From positions 8,866,001-8,930,000 of the forward strand of contig CP093831.1 in the NCBI GenBank assembly GCA_033063855.1: a DNA stretch of 64,000 bases, given 5' to 3'. Below the pieces are notes generated by a model. The model saw nothing but the letters and a program-made list of their open reading frames with translations. It searched no databases and had not been told where the DNA came from. Positions 1-13,000 of the stretch are shown here, in pieces. The position numbers were made by a program, and so were the translations under genes. The stretch is from Smittia aterrima (taxonomy: Eukaryota > Arthropoda > Insecta > Diptera > Chironomidae). Every line of letters starts with the position of its first letter. The first letter of the stretch is position 1.

Positions 1-132
1 CTTTTCATCACAATTTCAAAACAACAGCTTTCATTTAGATTGCTCTGTCATCAATTTTTGTTTGATTAGCTGAGTCAGATAATTTTTTTGCTCTTCGGAA
101 TAAATTCGAGACTAATTTCATTCCGATCAGCG

Positions 133-600
133 ATGAGCAAGTTAAAGATCGTTTTGAAGTTTGTGGCGACAATTATCGGTTTGTTTATTTTATGTGAATC
201 GATTTATTTCACATACACCGTCGCGTTAAATCATAAAGACTACGAGCAAATCAATCTTGTGCTTACAATTTTCATCAACTTCGCTTCAATCTTTTTCGTT
301 GGAGTTTTGTTTCTTGGAATCTCACAATCAAATGGACATTTGTTGAAGACATGGCTCGTTTATTCTTTGGTGGAAATTTCAAGATCATTCATGACTCTCT
401 ACGATTCGCTAATGGATTTAAAAAGCGAGGCCGATGAAAGAATTCTCGTAATCGGAGACACAGCAGCTCAACTGATTCTCTTTCTCGATATTTTACTTCT
501 CGTAAAATTGATTCAAAATTATGGAGAAACAACTTTGACGACTGGGGAAATCGAACTGAATGACCGGAATAAAACAACATCGGAAGATCTTCGCTTGTGA
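133..600 (+). CDS. small four-helix membrane protein, unknown function
   Basis: This single-exon frame encodes about 155 residues. Four hydrophobic stretches are visible, at roughly residues 5-28, 38-62, 70-88 and 108-128, with a short hydrophilic tail rich in Thr, Glu and Asp. The pattern resembles the small four-pass membrane proteins common in insects, but I do not recognise a named family. An in-frame ATG lies 45 bases upstream at 88. I prefer the ATG at 133 because it puts a Lys-containing N-terminus directly before the first helix. The stop at 598-600 is followed by an AATAAA near 666. The gene converges with the small minus-strand gene at 712-981. Earlier exons beyond the left edge cannot be excluded. 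Confidence 0.6.
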   Translation: MSKLKIVLKFVATIIGLFILCESIYFTYTVALNHKDYEQINLVLTIFINFASIFFVGVLFLGISQSNGHLLKTWLVYSLVEISRSFMTLYDSLMDLKSEADERILVIGDTAAQLILFLDILLLVKLIQNYGETTLTTGEIELNDRNKTTSEDLRL

Positions 601-711
601 TAGATAAAAAATGAGGAAATTTTTACTTTAGATATTTATTTGTTAATTGACATTTTTGGAATTACAATAAAAAAAAATTGAATCGTCAAAAGGAAATCGA
701 AGTTTTCATAT

Positions 712-981
712 TCATTCTGAGCTTCCTGTTTGGTTATTAATGTCGACCGTTTCTCCAGTAATTTCTTGAACTTCCTCTGATGATATAAAAGTGAACAGTT
801 CAAGTTTCATGCACACGAAGTTGAATACTGGCCTCTTGTCCAGAAGCTTCTCCCGCCTTCTTCGAAGTTTCTCTTTTCTCTTATGGATTTTCTTTAAAAG
901 ATTTATTCTTAAATCTTTTTTTGGCTTTGCTCTTAGTTTTAAACGGAGTTGACGAATCATTTCAAAAGTTGCGTTATCCAT
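712..981 (-). CDS. small basic orphan protein (89 aa)
   Basis: This intron-free frame encodes 89 residues. The first half is very basic and predicted helical, with an LRLKLRAKPK segment followed by a long run rich in Lys, Arg and Leu. The C-terminal third is acidic. The N-terminal pattern RLKLRA-PK, then I--LKK and a later LR recurs at the same place in the next minus-strand gene (1457-1906), so the two look like diverged tandem duplicates. I do not recognise the family. No TATA box is evident upstream. Coding status rests on the shared motif and the charged, non-random composition, so expression data would be needed to be sure. Confidence 0.45.
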   Translation of the reverse strand: MDNATFEMIRQLRLKLRAKPKKDLRINLLKKIHKRKEKLRRRREKLLDKRPVFNFVCMKLELFTFISSEEVQEITGETVDINNQTGSSE

Positions 982-1456
982 TTTCTAGTGAGCTTTGGAG
1001 AAATTTTTGAAATATTTGTTGAAGACCGGATGCTCAATGTGTTGACTAGTCAAAAGCTGCTGTTGAAGTGACGATTTTTAAGTTGAACTATAATTTATAT
1101 CCATTCGTGTCACAAAAATGTCTTAAGATCTTATAAGACCTAAGATCTGTTTACTGAAGGCGTATACCTGATCTTTCCAATGCCTACTTAAATTATTAGC
1201 GATATTTTCATCATATTGAAAGAGAAAACACTTTGATTTAATCAAAATGATATCGGCTGATAATTTATCTGAAATGAAAATGACAAATCGAGTGAGTGTT
1301 GGTCCCTCATTTTGTCCTTGAAACCTTTTCGAATCTTGTCGAAGCCTGTCGTGAAATTAAATTATGGTTTTTCGCAGCCGCGGCAAGGCCAATTTGTTTT
1401 TCTCAAATGTGATTAAAGTCAAAAGAGGAAATATTCATTTTATTTTCAGAAAAAAA
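982..1456. other. intergenic spacer between the two orphan genes
   Basis: No open frame with coding character is seen in these 475 bases. An imperfect palindromic stretch built from AAGATC and TTAGATC words lies near 1113-1145. I cannot assign it a role. Confidence 0.4.
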
Positions 1457-1906
1457 TTAGTACACATTGTTGAAAATAATTGTGATACAATGAAACTTCT
1501 TCGTTAATGAGCAGTAAATTTCCTTGTCTTCATTTAAATTCATGGACTTCCAATGTTTTGCTGGAGGCTCGAAAGAAGCTTTAAGCTTTCTCTTCTGTCC
1601 ACGATTTTCTTGAGTTTCTCCTTGAAGTTCGTTAATTAATTGCACTTCGAGCGGTTTATAGCAGAAACTTGTCGTTCGTTGTAGCGAGGGCGAATATAAA
1701 TCAAAATCATCATCATCGTGTTGTAGTGTTTCGATGTCATCCTCATTCCAGCCACAATCCTCTATAAGCTGTTCACACGCTTCTTGTTCTCGAAGCTCCT
1801 GTTGTTTCTCGAAACTTTTCTTTAAGACATAAATACACCAATTTATTTTTGGCGAAGCACGAAGTTTTAATCTGCGAGCGATTTGTTGTTGAATTTCGTT
1901 TTCCAT
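1457..1906 (-). CDS. small orphan protein related to the 712-981 gene (149 aa)
   Basis: This intron-free frame encodes 149 residues. The N-terminus has the RRLKLRA-PK then I--LKK pattern also seen in the neighbouring gene. A Gln/Glu-rich helix, a strongly acidic patch (DDDD near residue 65), an RTTS phosphorylatable-looking segment and a basic region (KRKLKASF) follow. Amphipathic basic N-termini of this kind occur in small nuclear or regulatory insect proteins, but no family is recognised. A TATA box on the same strand about 90 bases upstream supports independent transcription. Similarity to the Bearded family was considered, but its hallmark motifs are absent. Confidence 0.55.
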   Translation of the reverse strand: MENEIQQQIARRLKLRASPKINWCIYVLKKSFEKQQELREQEACEQLIEDCGWNEDDIETLQHDDDDFDLYSPSLQRTTSFCYKPLEVQLINELQGETQENRGQKRKLKASFEPPAKHWKSMNLNEDKEIYCSLTKKFHCITIIFNNVY

Positions 1907-1995
1907 TATGAAAAATATTTTATTTAGTTATTCCGACTGAGATGTTACTTCTTCAGATTCTAAAATTGAACTAACGATCTATTGAAAGGATCTTG

Positions 1996-2003
1996 TATTT
2001 ATA
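1996..2003 (-). promoter_or_regulatory. TATA box of the 1457-1906 gene
   Basis: TATAAATA reads on the minus strand. About 31 bases downstream (A at 1972) is an initiator-like TTAGTTC. The implied 5' UTR before the ATG at 1906 is about 66 bases. The spacing is what a Drosophila-type core promoter would show. Confidence 0.5.
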
Positions 2004-2137
2004 GGGAAATAAATTTGTTACCTGAAGAAAATTAAGGTCTAATTAACCTAAACGCATTGAGTCCCCCTAGCGGGCTAGCTCGTAATTTAAACAACAAGAA
2101 TCATTTTTAATTATTTATTTGCCGAATGAGAAAAAGC

Positions 2138-5100
2138 TCAGATTGAATCACATTTTTGAATATTGTCAAGAACATTGATCAGATGACTTACAAGCTGCTT
2201 AAGTTCAATTTTCTGATTGCTACGCAAAGTGCATGCAAACATTTTCTTGAAGACATCCGATTTTGAATCAATTTTCTTTCCAGAGATTGAAAGCTTCGTA
2301 AGTGTCTTTAGAACGTGCTGAAGACGTTTCTCAAAAAGCTCCAGAAGAGTTTCAAGCTCTTCAATCTCGTTTATGCTCTTAGCAACTGACAAGAGCTTTA
2401 ACATGTTCGACGACTCGTAAAAGTGTTGCAGTGCGAATTGATAGCTTTTGAATTTCTGTTGAAAGGCTTGAGAGTCGTCGCCGAGATATTCTTGCAATGC
2501 AATTCTTTCCATCTGAACTTGAAAGTAATCTTTAAATTCTTTAAGCGATTCAAGAAGATTTGCCGACTTTTCGTAGTTAAGACGACAAAGCTGTAGAGTT
2601 GTTCGCTTCTTATTATCGTCAACAATATTTCTAAGAGACTGATGGTAGAAGCCTCCTAGACGATGATGGATTAAACCAGCTCTAAAGGAATAAAGAACTT
2701 GACGTGCACTGTTTGTCTCCAAGTCGCAATATTTCAAAGCTTTCATTAGCATTTCCAAGACCTCTCTCTCAAGTTCGTCTGTAGATCCATTGCTTTCACT
2801 ATTATCTTGCATATTCTTAGCTAAATTGAATGTTGATGTCGAAAGCTCCCAGTTCACCATATCCCACAATTCAGGATTTACCTTACGATTTCCAAGAATT
2901 GTCAGCGCACGATGATAACTGTTGAATGACTCGTTGTACATTTTCTTCTGCGATTCCATCGAGTTTGCGATTTGTATTTCATGAAAGATGTCAGCGTGAG
3001 CAGCAAAACGGAAGAAACGTCCAAGATTTAAGTTGCAAATTATTAAATTGATTGAGTCTTGAGCGCCTTCGAACAACGCTACCGACTTCATTAAGTAATC
3101 ATAAGACTTCTTCGCGGTTTGCTGATAAACTTGCTCTTTGACTTCTTCAACGTTCTGAGTTGGCGCGTCATTAAATTGTTGTTGCGATCTGAGCATCAAG
3201 CAAACTCCAAGTTCGTTGCATACCTGAGAAGAAGAAAAATTCAGTAAAAGAAACTTTCAAATTAAAACTTTACTTACATTTCCTAAACGTCTCACTAACT
3301 CGAACTTAGAGACTTTCACATCCACCAAACTTAACTCATAGCACTTGCAGCTCGCTTCCAACATTTCTTCTTCATTCGTTGCTGGTACTTGAAGTTCTTC
3401 TGATTCTAACTTTTCTTTCTCAAGCTCGAGGAGAATTTTTTTGTCGAGTTCACTCTCGTGATTCATGAACCCATCAACAAAAGACTCCGACTTGTCCAAG
3501 CATTTACTAATTTGGAAGTAGCAATCTCCTGCACGACCAAACAAGCAGCTTTTTTGAGTCGCCATCCCAGGCACGTACTTGGTTACTAGGTTTTGACACA
3601 TTATTGATAATTGCAAGTATCTCAAAGAATGACCAAATTCCTTTTCAACGTAAAAGTCTTCTGCGAGACAAGCGTAGGCAAGCGACGCTTTCTCAAAAAG
3701 AAGAACTTTAAGATGAGTGTTCCATGTTTTGACATTCGGAGCTCCTTTCATTAGAAGAGTTTTTGAATCCAACTTGACTTCTGGTTGAATTGAAGTTCCA
3801 GGTTCTACAGATTGTTCTCCTTTCTTCAATTTCTTCTTAGACTTTCGTGAGCTTTCAGCTTCTTTTTGTTGACTCCACCCCATCGGAATTGGAATATCAG
3901 GATTTGCAAATTTTGGATTCTGTTCTTCTTGAATGATTCTTTCCTTCTCTTTCTGCTTTTCAAGCGAACACGTTGGATCGCTTTCGAAGAATTTCAAACA
4001 ACTAAGGCCTGAGATAACATTTTCAAGAGCTTGTTCACAACGTTCTTTAACACTTCCAAGGTTAAGAGGAGCAGGCTTTGAAGTGAACTTTGATTTCTCA
4101 CTTGATTCCTTCATAGCGTCTTGGATGCTTTGAACCGCTGAATAACAATCGTCTGCGTTAACATCCAACTCATCATCTGACGTAGATTGTTCTTCTCCAG
4201 GTTCTTCGTAAAAATCATCAGAATGATCATCCGAATCGGAGTCTTCATCGTTGAACGGTACACAAGGACTAGCTGGATCCATTCCAGCTTGGATTTGAAT
4301 ATCGGATAAAATGTAATGCGATGAAGTAACGATCTGAGGATATTTATCCTTTGGCAACAATTTAAGGCAATTGTCAAGCAGTTGTTTGATGCTTCCGGCT
4401 TGTTTTAAAGTCAACTTCTCATTCGAATACTTCATGTTACGAGCGACTGAGTAAAGAAGCATTGCCACAGGAATCGTGAAAGGATTTTGATCGTTTTCCT
4501 CTTTCTTAGAGTCGGAATCCGTGCTTTCATCATCTTTGGTTGTAGCAAGAAGTTGAAGAGTCGTCAAATCGTAAAGCTTCACTACGTCGTCGTTCTTTGC
4601 TTTGAAGAGCCAGTAAGTGTGACCTGATTTAGTTGCATTAGCTTTAAGGAAGCTGAGAATATTTTGAGCAACATTTCTTATGACTTTTGGTGAAAATTGA
4701 CTGTTTTCGAGTGATGGCAAGTCTTCGGTCTTGATCAACTCATATTTCTGTACAATGCCGTCTTGATGAAAGCATAGGAAGATCTCAGGAACGTTGCACA
4801 TAAGATTGTCAAGCCAATAGTCAATCCCAGTTAACACATTGATCGGCTTCTTCATATCGCGAAGTCGCAAGCTGATGCAAGGTCGAGATTGGTTCCCAAA
4901 GATTGGCATATCAGTTCCAATCAACATTCTTATGTCCTCAAAAGTCCAGAGAACATTTCTCGAATATTGATGATCTTGTTTGTCACTTATGTCCTCACGT
5001 TTTGGTTGTGGTAGTAATGGTTGACTTAACGGCAGTGGAACATATTTCTTCTCTTCAATTTTCTTTGTGTCTGCGATCGAATGATAAAGAAATTTGCTGA

Positions 5101-5669
5101 GAAGATTTTTCTGTTCAAGGAATTCGCTCGTCTTGTGTTGAATAGGAATCGGTTTACGATCTTTTTCCTTCAATCGACTCAACACATTTTCGTAGATGAA
5201 CGATCTCAGCCATTTCCAATCTTCTTCACTTTTCCAAAGCAAATATTTGTGAAGGTCAAAGTCATCGATCAAGAGCGTGTTGCCAATTCGATGAACAAAG
5301 TAAGACAACACATTGCTGTCAGAATATGGAGCTTTGAGTAAGTTCTTGATGTTCTCGGAATCAGAAATGACATCGACATCTCCTAACTCTCGCCAGAAGT
5401 CGAAAGCCATGCGAAAACTTGTGAACTTATACATTGAGCTTGACATATTGGGAGTCATCTTGATTTGTCCATTAAGCCTAAAAAAATTCTTTCAATTAAA
5501 TGATATCATACAGAAGGTTAAGGTCAACTTACCAATTCGAAGGTGGCCTCTTCAGATCGACTGCAGCCGGTAAAGTCGCGAAATGTTTAGGATTGCTTGC
5601 TTGAAATTTGATTAAACTTTGTGACTTTACTTCTTCGTCATCAAAACTACTTTCTATTTCATCTGCCAT
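2138..5669 (-). CDS. EDRF1: EDRF1-like protein (erythroid differentiation-related factor 1)
   Basis: Three exons join in frame: 5533-5669, 3278-5477 and 2138-3223, giving about 1140 residues against about 1240 in the human protein. The N-terminal region carries the family's signature around SYFVHRIGNTLLIDDFD and the following WKWL segment. A central acidic, low-complexity stretch (about residues 490-530) and a basic KKKLKKG patch follow. The C-terminal third is helical and TPR-like, built from alternating Leu, Ala and Tyr positions. Orthologues are known from animals and plants. The vertebrate protein was named for a role in globin expression, but its molecular function in insects is unclear. 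The start at 5669 begins MADEIESS; its intron removal joins TG|G to give the conserved Asn-Trp. It is divergent from HERC4 over 390 bases. Confidence 0.9.
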
Positions 5670-6059
5670 CGTTCAATAATCTATTTCACATAAAGTTCTT
5701 AAATATATTTAAAAAATTTCACGTTTGTTTACTTTTTTCTCGATTTTTCTCGAATGTTTCCAGGGGAAAATCACTCAAATCGTTTGACTAACCTTCCCCT
5801 CGACTAGAGCGAGACAAAACATTCGCGATCAAAATTTAAAGTTCTCAGTTTGTAATTTATTGAGTCTCTTGAAGCTTAATTAAAGAATGAACCAAAGTGA
5901 AGGTAAGTTGAAAGTGACTGCAAAAGTGACGATTCATCGAAATCACAAGAAAGCTTCGCAATTTCAAAAATTTCTGGGTCAAGATCAAATTGTTTTGTTA
6001 TTTAATTTGGAAAATTCGCAGTTTTCTAGGAATTCGTACTTGAACTGATAACACCAATA
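5670..6059. promoter_or_regulatory. divergent EDRF1/HERC4 promoter region with a small HERC4 5' UTR exon
   Basis: This 390-base spacer separates two start codons that point away from each other. On the plus strand a GTAAGT donor at 5903 and an acceptor ending at 6029 suggest a 5' UTR intron for HERC4. The exon before it holds an ATG at 5887. After splicing that ATG would open a nine-codon frame ending in TGA, upstream of the HERC4 start. Confidence 0.4.
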
Positions 6060-9000
6060 ATGGCTTTGTATGTCTGGGGGAATGATGCGAGCGGAGAATT
6101 AGGTGAGTGCTGATAATTGCTGATGAATCAGAATGCCAAAGATTATTTTCTTACAGGATTAGGAGGAACAGGAATCGAGGACGATGAAACTTTAAATTTT
6201 CCACATCGAATGCAATGGGAAGAGTCAGCGAACTTCAAACAAGCTGCTTTGGGTGGGCAGGTGAGATAAGATTTGCCATTTATGGTCAATCAATGAACTG
6301 TTTTTCGTCTTACGTAGCACACACTTCTTTTGACGAAATCTGGAAAAGTCTACTCTTGCGGCAACAATGATTACGGACAGCTGGGACAGGATATTTCGAG
6401 AAAAAGACCTCGTACGTTAAAATTTCGTATGTGACGGGTGATCAAATGTTTTCTTCTTCTCAATTCGAAGCCATCGCAAAACCACTTGTTGGATTCATTT
6501 TGAGTGATTTTGGCGATGAAACAAACAAAGTGATGATGCAATGTTCAAATTTTTAACATTTCTTCCCTAAAAAAATCTCTTCAGAACTTGTCGCTTCGTT
6601 GGAAAATTACAATATCACACAAGTCAGCTGCGGTTTCGTGAGTTTCTTTAAAAATTCTCGACTGTTCTATTTGTTAATAAATATTTTACCTCTAGCAACA
6701 CTCGATAGCAATCAATGAATGGGGCCAACTTTTTGCTTGGGGATCCAATTCAACAGGACAATGTGGTCTAGAGAATGATTCATCAGTAAACTATCCAACA
6801 CCAAAGCTGGTAAAGGCACTTGCAACGAAGCAAGTTATTCAAATCGCATGCGGTCAGTTCCACTCGATTGCTTTGACAAATTCTGGAGAGATATTCACCT
6901 TTGGATCAAATAGTTATGGACAGCTCGGGCTGGGATTCGACTCAGATAAAGTTATGAAGCCAACACTTGTTAAATCACTTGCTGGAGTTCCCATAGGACT
7001 TTTGTCGTGCGGTGGCAATCACACTTTCGTTGTCTCAAAATCTGGTGCTGTCTTTGGCTTTGGAAAAAATCTTTTCGGACAACTCGGTGTTAATGATCAA
7101 ATTTCCAAAAATTACCCGACACAGTTGAGAACACTTCGCAGCATCGGTGTTCGCTTTATCGCGTGTGGTGATGATTTCTCCGTATTTCTCACGCAAGACG
7201 GTGGAGTTTTCACTTGCGGAGCTGGAACGTTTGGTCAGCTAGGCCACGGACATTACGGCAACGAGATTCTTCCTCGAATGGTGCTTGAGTTGATGGGAAG
7301 CTGTGTTACTCAGATTGGATGTGGCCGTCGCCACACATTAACATATGTTCCCTCACGTAAACGAATCTATGGGTTTGGCCTAGGAGGAAGTGGTCAACTT
7401 GGGAAAGATTGTTTAAAAGCATCGATTCCACAAACAGTAAATGGGCCATGGGTCTCGCCAAAGACTCTTACAGCCGACTGTGATCTCACAATTCGATCAA
7501 TCTTTGCTGGCGGTGATCATTGCTTAGTATCGCTCTCATTCGGAACTGAATCTGAAGACTATCGCAACATACCGAGTCAGAAGCAAATATGGTTTTTAAC
7601 AAAAGAGCTTACAGAGAGTTGCGCAAAAATTAAAAACAATGAGTCAATGGACATGGAACTGATAACGACATTGGAGATTGTGTTCAAGAACCTTGCCTGC
7701 TTCAACGCTAGCTTTTTAATCGATAACAATCGTCATCTATGCTGCACTTCGAAACATCACGGCGTTGACATGAAGCATGCTGAAGACACTTTCGACTTCA
7801 TCAGAAAAATCGACCACGAAAATTTAAAGACTTTAATTTGGGACTCTATCACAAACGATTTGATAAAATCTTTGTCAAGTTCCCCGCCTGACGTTGAAAC
7901 ACTTCGAATCTATCTAGTGCTGCCTTTATACCATGAGTTCCTCAATTCAAAGAACTACCAGACACTTCAAACTCCTTTCTGCAGAGCTCTTTTAAACCTC
8001 GAGAAGATTCCATTGAAAATCATCTCGGGCTGGTTCGCCATGACAACAAATGACTACTTCGAGCGACTGGTCGAAGTTTTCAAGGATGTTGTGAAGTATT
8101 TTCTGCATTTCGAATTGACAAGAATCCAAATGATATCAAACAAACAACTCATCTATGAAAACAATTTCTTTATGATCCTCAACATGTTGTCGCTTCTTTA
8201 TCACATTAATCATCAACAGCGAAAGGAAAAAGTGCCTTACGAGTTGTTTCACGTACCAGAAATTACGGAGTACTTTGAGATTCGGCAGGACTATATTTCT
8301 TGGTGTGCTGATATGAATCCAAACTCATTCTACCTGTGCAATTATCCATTTTTATTTGATGCCTCTGCCAAGCACGTTCTACTTCAGACAGACCAAGCTC
8401 TTCAGATGCACAACGCAATGCAAACGGCAGCAGCTAGCAGCATTTTCTCGCTCTTCGGAGCACCAGCGAATATTTATATTATGCTCAATGTGACGAGAGA
8501 AAATATCGTCAGCGATACCATCAGAGAATTGGGTCATTACACAAGCGCGGATTTGATGAAACCATTGAAGGTAAAGTTCGAGGGCGAAGAGGCAGAAGAT
8601 GCTGGTGGTGTTCGCAAGGAATTCTTCATGCTTCTGCTGAAAGACCTTCTCGATGCAAAGTATGGAATGTTTAAATATTACGAAGACTCTCGTGCGATTT
8701 GGTTCGCTGAGGATTCTTTTGAAGGCGAAGAAATGTTCATGCTCGTGGGAATCCTCTGCGGGCTTGCAATCTACAATTTCACAATTATCAACATTTCCTT
8801 TCCACTGGCGCTCTACAAGAAACTTCTGAAAGAAAAGCCTGACTTATCTGATTTAAAAGAGCTTTCGCCCATTCTCGCACAGTCAATGCAAAGCATTTTA
8901 GATTATCAAGAGAACGATATGGCTGATGTGTTTGGACTTTACTTTGAAATCTCACGTACACACTTCGGTGAAAATCGAGTCATCGAGTTGAAAACTCACG

Positions 9001-9637
9001 GATCAAAGATTCAAGTGACTCAGGAGAATAAAAAAGAATTCGTAGATCTTTACATTGATTTCATCTTCAACAAGTCAGTTGAGAAGCAATATAAAGGATT
9101 TCACGAAGGATTTATGAAAGTTTGCGGTGGTCGAGTGATGAAGCTTTTTAAACCTCATGAACTACAAGCTGTCGTCATAGGCAATGAAGATTACGACTGG
9201 CATGAATTTGAAACTCACGCAGAGTATAAGAATGGCTACACGTCGAGTGATCAAACAATTCGAATGTTTTGGGAAGTATTCCACGAACTGTCACTAGAAG
9301 ACAAGAAAAAGTTTCTTCTTTTTCTGACAGGAAGTGACAGAATACCAATTCAGGGAATGAAAGGAATTAAAGTAAGACAAAGATTTCTTAATTTTACTAA
9401 GTTTTTAAACCATTTTTTGCGTTTTAGATATTTATACAACCAGTTGCTGATGATAATCTTCTCTGCGTCGCCCACACATGCTTTAATTTATTGGGTAAGT
9501 GATAATGAGTCAATCACGGAGCAGAATTTTAAAATAATTCTTTGATTTTAGACTTGCCGCGATACAAATCGAAGGGAAAACTAAAGTATAAACTTCTCCA
9601 GAGCATTCAGATGACTCAAGGCTTCAGTTTAGTTTAA
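6060..9637 (+). CDS. HERC4: HERC4-type E3 ubiquitin ligase (RCC1 repeats plus HECT)
   Basis: Eight coding exons join in frame: 6060-6102, 6157-6260, 6318-6411, 6585-6637, 6696-9371, 9428-9494 and 9552-9637 as the clear set, counting the 5' UTR exon as the first. The product is about 1040 residues, close to human HERC4 (about 1057). Residues 1 to about 370 are RCC1 repeats with recurring GQLG and CG--H words. The C-terminal third is a HECT domain ending in AHTCFNLLDLP, where Cys at about residue 1008 is the expected thioester-forming residue. That cysteine lies in the small exon 9428-9494. The family transfers ubiquitin to substrates; the insect gene has been linked to Hedgehog signalling and spermatogenesis. 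The protein starts directly with the first repeat strand, as in other small HERCs. Confidence 0.95.
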
Positions 9638-10055
9638 CAATTTCTCTCAAAAGTCCGTTTGTTATCGTTGATTGATGAAAATAAATTTTTGTTGATTTTT
9701 CGAATAAAAATACAAAATCAACGACTTTATTTAAACTCGAGGGTCTTGCAACTAAAACAAAAACAAAATAAATATTGAAAGTTCGTAGCTCCGAACAAAA
9801 TTTAGTTTCTACGAACATTCAGAAGCTAGTTCTCAATCAAATAAGTTCGGATCAAGTTAAACGTCAATCGTTTATTGCAGAGAATTGTTGGTTTTTCAAA
9901 GACCCACCGCAAATTGCAGATAATCATTATTTTAAGTTTCATCATCGAAATGGATTTTAAATATTGAAATCTTATTTTCGCTCGGATAATTATGCTAGTT
10001 CAGTCGAGACGAATTGATTTAATTTCGGAATCGTGGTAGTCATTAAAAAGTGAAA
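9638..10055. other. HERC4 3' UTR and GPR155 upstream region
   Basis: The 418 bases contain several AATAAA polyadenylation words on the plus strand (near 9680, 9703 and 9766). No convincing coding frame is present. Confidence 0.5.
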
Positions 10056-13000
10056 ATGACCGAGAACGCGACAATGACAATGGACAGTGACTTTTCAGAT
10101 TCTCCCGATATTGCAATCGAGAACCTTTACCCAGCGCTAATCCAGTGTTTCGCGATTATAACAATTGGGTGAGTAACTCACCGTGAGTTCATAAATAATA
10201 ATAATTGCCACTTACGAGTTAAACTTTCACGATATTCTCGTTGGAATTTCCGGGGAAGTTCAAGTCGTGACTACGCGTTGTTTGTTTAAGGTCTAAAGTC
10301 GATATATGCTCTTAAATAATAAAGTGGCTTGCATGAGATTACTTCCGACCGGTCGTCAATTCGCTTTGAGTCACGCATCAGCTGAGCTTGATTTAATGTC
10401 TCGCCGCAAGTCAATGAAAATTCAACCTTGAATCTATCACCCTTTTACTTTGATTATTGAGCGTGAGATCTGTTATGATGATAACAACTTTGTTTGCTAT
10501 TAATAAGTCGTTCTGGAACAGATTAGCATAAATTACTTTTGGCAGAACGATGACACTTTATTATTTGCGTCATTAATTTAATAAACAAAGTTGTCGTGCA
10601 AAATTATCGGCCCTGCGCTCTCATTACGTGACGCAATTTGTTTTTCCACCCACACAAAATACACTTCGACGCGTCAATGATCGTCTTTTGTTCTCTTGTA
10701 CAGACAAATAAGGTTCATTTCTTATCACCCGCAGATACATCGCCGCTCGCTGTAACCTTATCACAAATGCAGGCGCTCGAGGATTTCACACTTACGTGGG
10801 GACATTTGCCCTACCGTCTCTAATTTTCTTGTCACTCTCGGAGATAAACTTAGCGACTGTTAATTGGAATTTCCTTCTTGCCATACTATACTCGAAGTCG
10901 ATTGTTTTCTTCGCGGTGATGCTGACAAGCTTACTTGTCGTACGGCCACTCAACTTTGGCAAGTCAGGAATTCTCGCTATTTTCTGCACACAAAGCAACG
11001 ACTTCGCTATTGGATTTCCGATTGTTGATGCTCTTTATTCAAACATCCATCCTGAATATTCAGCTTACATTTACCTGATGGCTCCGATTTCACTCGCCAT
11101 TCTAAATCCAATCGGTTACGTCTTAATGGAAATTACAAATTTGCAAAATAAGAACAAAGAAGGAAGTCCAATCGCTTCTCCTGTAAGATGCACACAAACA
11201 GATGAAAACAGTAGAAGACGAATCTTAAGAGGAAAATGTCTCGTCGTCATTCATACGATGAAATCGATATTTATGAATCCAATTTTGCTGATGACATTGC
11301 TCGGCGTGCTGAGTCGCCTTATATTCACTCACGGATTGCCGGTATTCATCTCGAGTATTTTGAAAGTCCTTGGAAATTCATTTGCGGGATCTGCGCTGTT
11401 TCTTCTCGGCGTTCGAATGGTTGGCAAGAGCAACACGAGAATACAGGGATCTACTTTCTTGCTTCCAACTGTTCTCATCATCGTTAAATTGTAAGCAGCA
11501 CGATTGTATTTTCGAATTTGCGACTTTATTATTTACTTTGTTAACAGGTTGGTACTTCCCCTGGTTATTCGTCAAACTGTGAACATTACAAATTCTGGCT
11601 TTAACTTTACTGAAACAACGGACTTGAGCACTTTCGGTTTCTTATATGGAACTTTCCCAGCAGCACCAGGCGTTTTTGTGATCGCAACTCGTTACAATAG
11701 TGATGTTGATTTGGTAAAGTCTATCAAAGAAGTTGAAAAAGGAAATTTGATTAATCTTTTCTTAAAATTTACAGATCGCTTCATCGATGGTCGCATGTAC
11801 ATTTGTCTCAGCTCCTCTGATGTTCATCTCAGCAAAAATGATCTCGATTACCAATTTGAAACCATCAGATTACCTAAGAGAGCTTGATAACTTTGCTTTC
11901 GACATCAGTGTCCTCGCTATCTGTGCAGCATGCTTCGTACTTCTACTTTTTATCGTCACGAAGAGGTTCAAGAGACTGCCACATCGTATCACTTGCTGTT
12001 TGCTTATCTCGCAATTAATATCTGGCATCGGAATCATTTTGTGGTCAAAGCTTGGACAAGAAGTCGCTTGGAAAATGTATTTGCAATTTGGATTCTTCAC
12101 GATCGGTCAATATTCTTCGAGAATCTGGACAGCGTTCTTAGCAATTACTTTGCTGTTCCTTAATTCACGCAGCTTGTGCTTTGCCCTAAAGCTGTGGCCG
12201 TTTTTCATCATGGTCGGCTTTGGAGTTCCAATGCTTCTGACAGGAATACTTTTCCTGGTTGACACAAAGAACATTTTGCCAAAAGAGAAACAAAATCCGA
12301 GTTTCCAATTTGGAAACGTTCAAGCAGTCATTTCCGTTTTTCTACTGGTAATGTGCTTTTTGGTCACCGTTGGATGCTTGATTCTTCATCAAAGATACAA
12401 GAGGCGAGTAGAAAAGTATTTAACCTTGTCGAAGGAAGTTGCTTCACCAGACTCAGACACAACAATGATATCAGAAAGCTCCGGGCCAAACATTCATCGA
12501 GCTGACTCAGGAGTGAACTTTACAATCAATAACGTTCGACGAAGAAAATCAGTTTCGTCTGACGATGAAGAAGACAAAGGATGTTCAGGAAGTGGAGATA
12601 ACGGTCAATGTTGTTCAGCATCAAAGCCAACAGTCGGAGCAGTCGTTGACATCGAAGATATTGTTCCTACAGGACCCAATGTTGATGTCACTGAGAACAA
12701 CCTGTGTTCAACCCAGTTTGGCTGCGCAAGTACTTCAAGACAAGCTTGTCAATCTCTCGTTCAACGTTATCAAGAAGATTCACACTACGAACTCGAGCCG
12801 ATTGAATACGATGACAATGTTGATACTTATCAAGTCCTTAAACATACAGTTCTGCTTATTCTTCTGCTTTGCTCGATGTTTGTAAGCTTTGCTTTAACCA
12901 TTTGGACTCTAATCATGGACGGAATGTCAGGAATCTACGTCGAGCTTTGCTTCCTCGATGCTTTCCTTAATTTCGGACAAAGCTTAATTGTATTCGCTTG

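Noticed and set aside
1457..1906. Bearded-family Notch regulator
   Set aside because: The basic amphipathic N-terminus is suggestive, but the diagnostic downstream Bearded motifs are absent.
2058..2085. CTAGCGGGCTAG-type palindrome near 2068 as part of a repeat or tRNA
   Set aside because: No B box or partner arm is found, and it occurs once.
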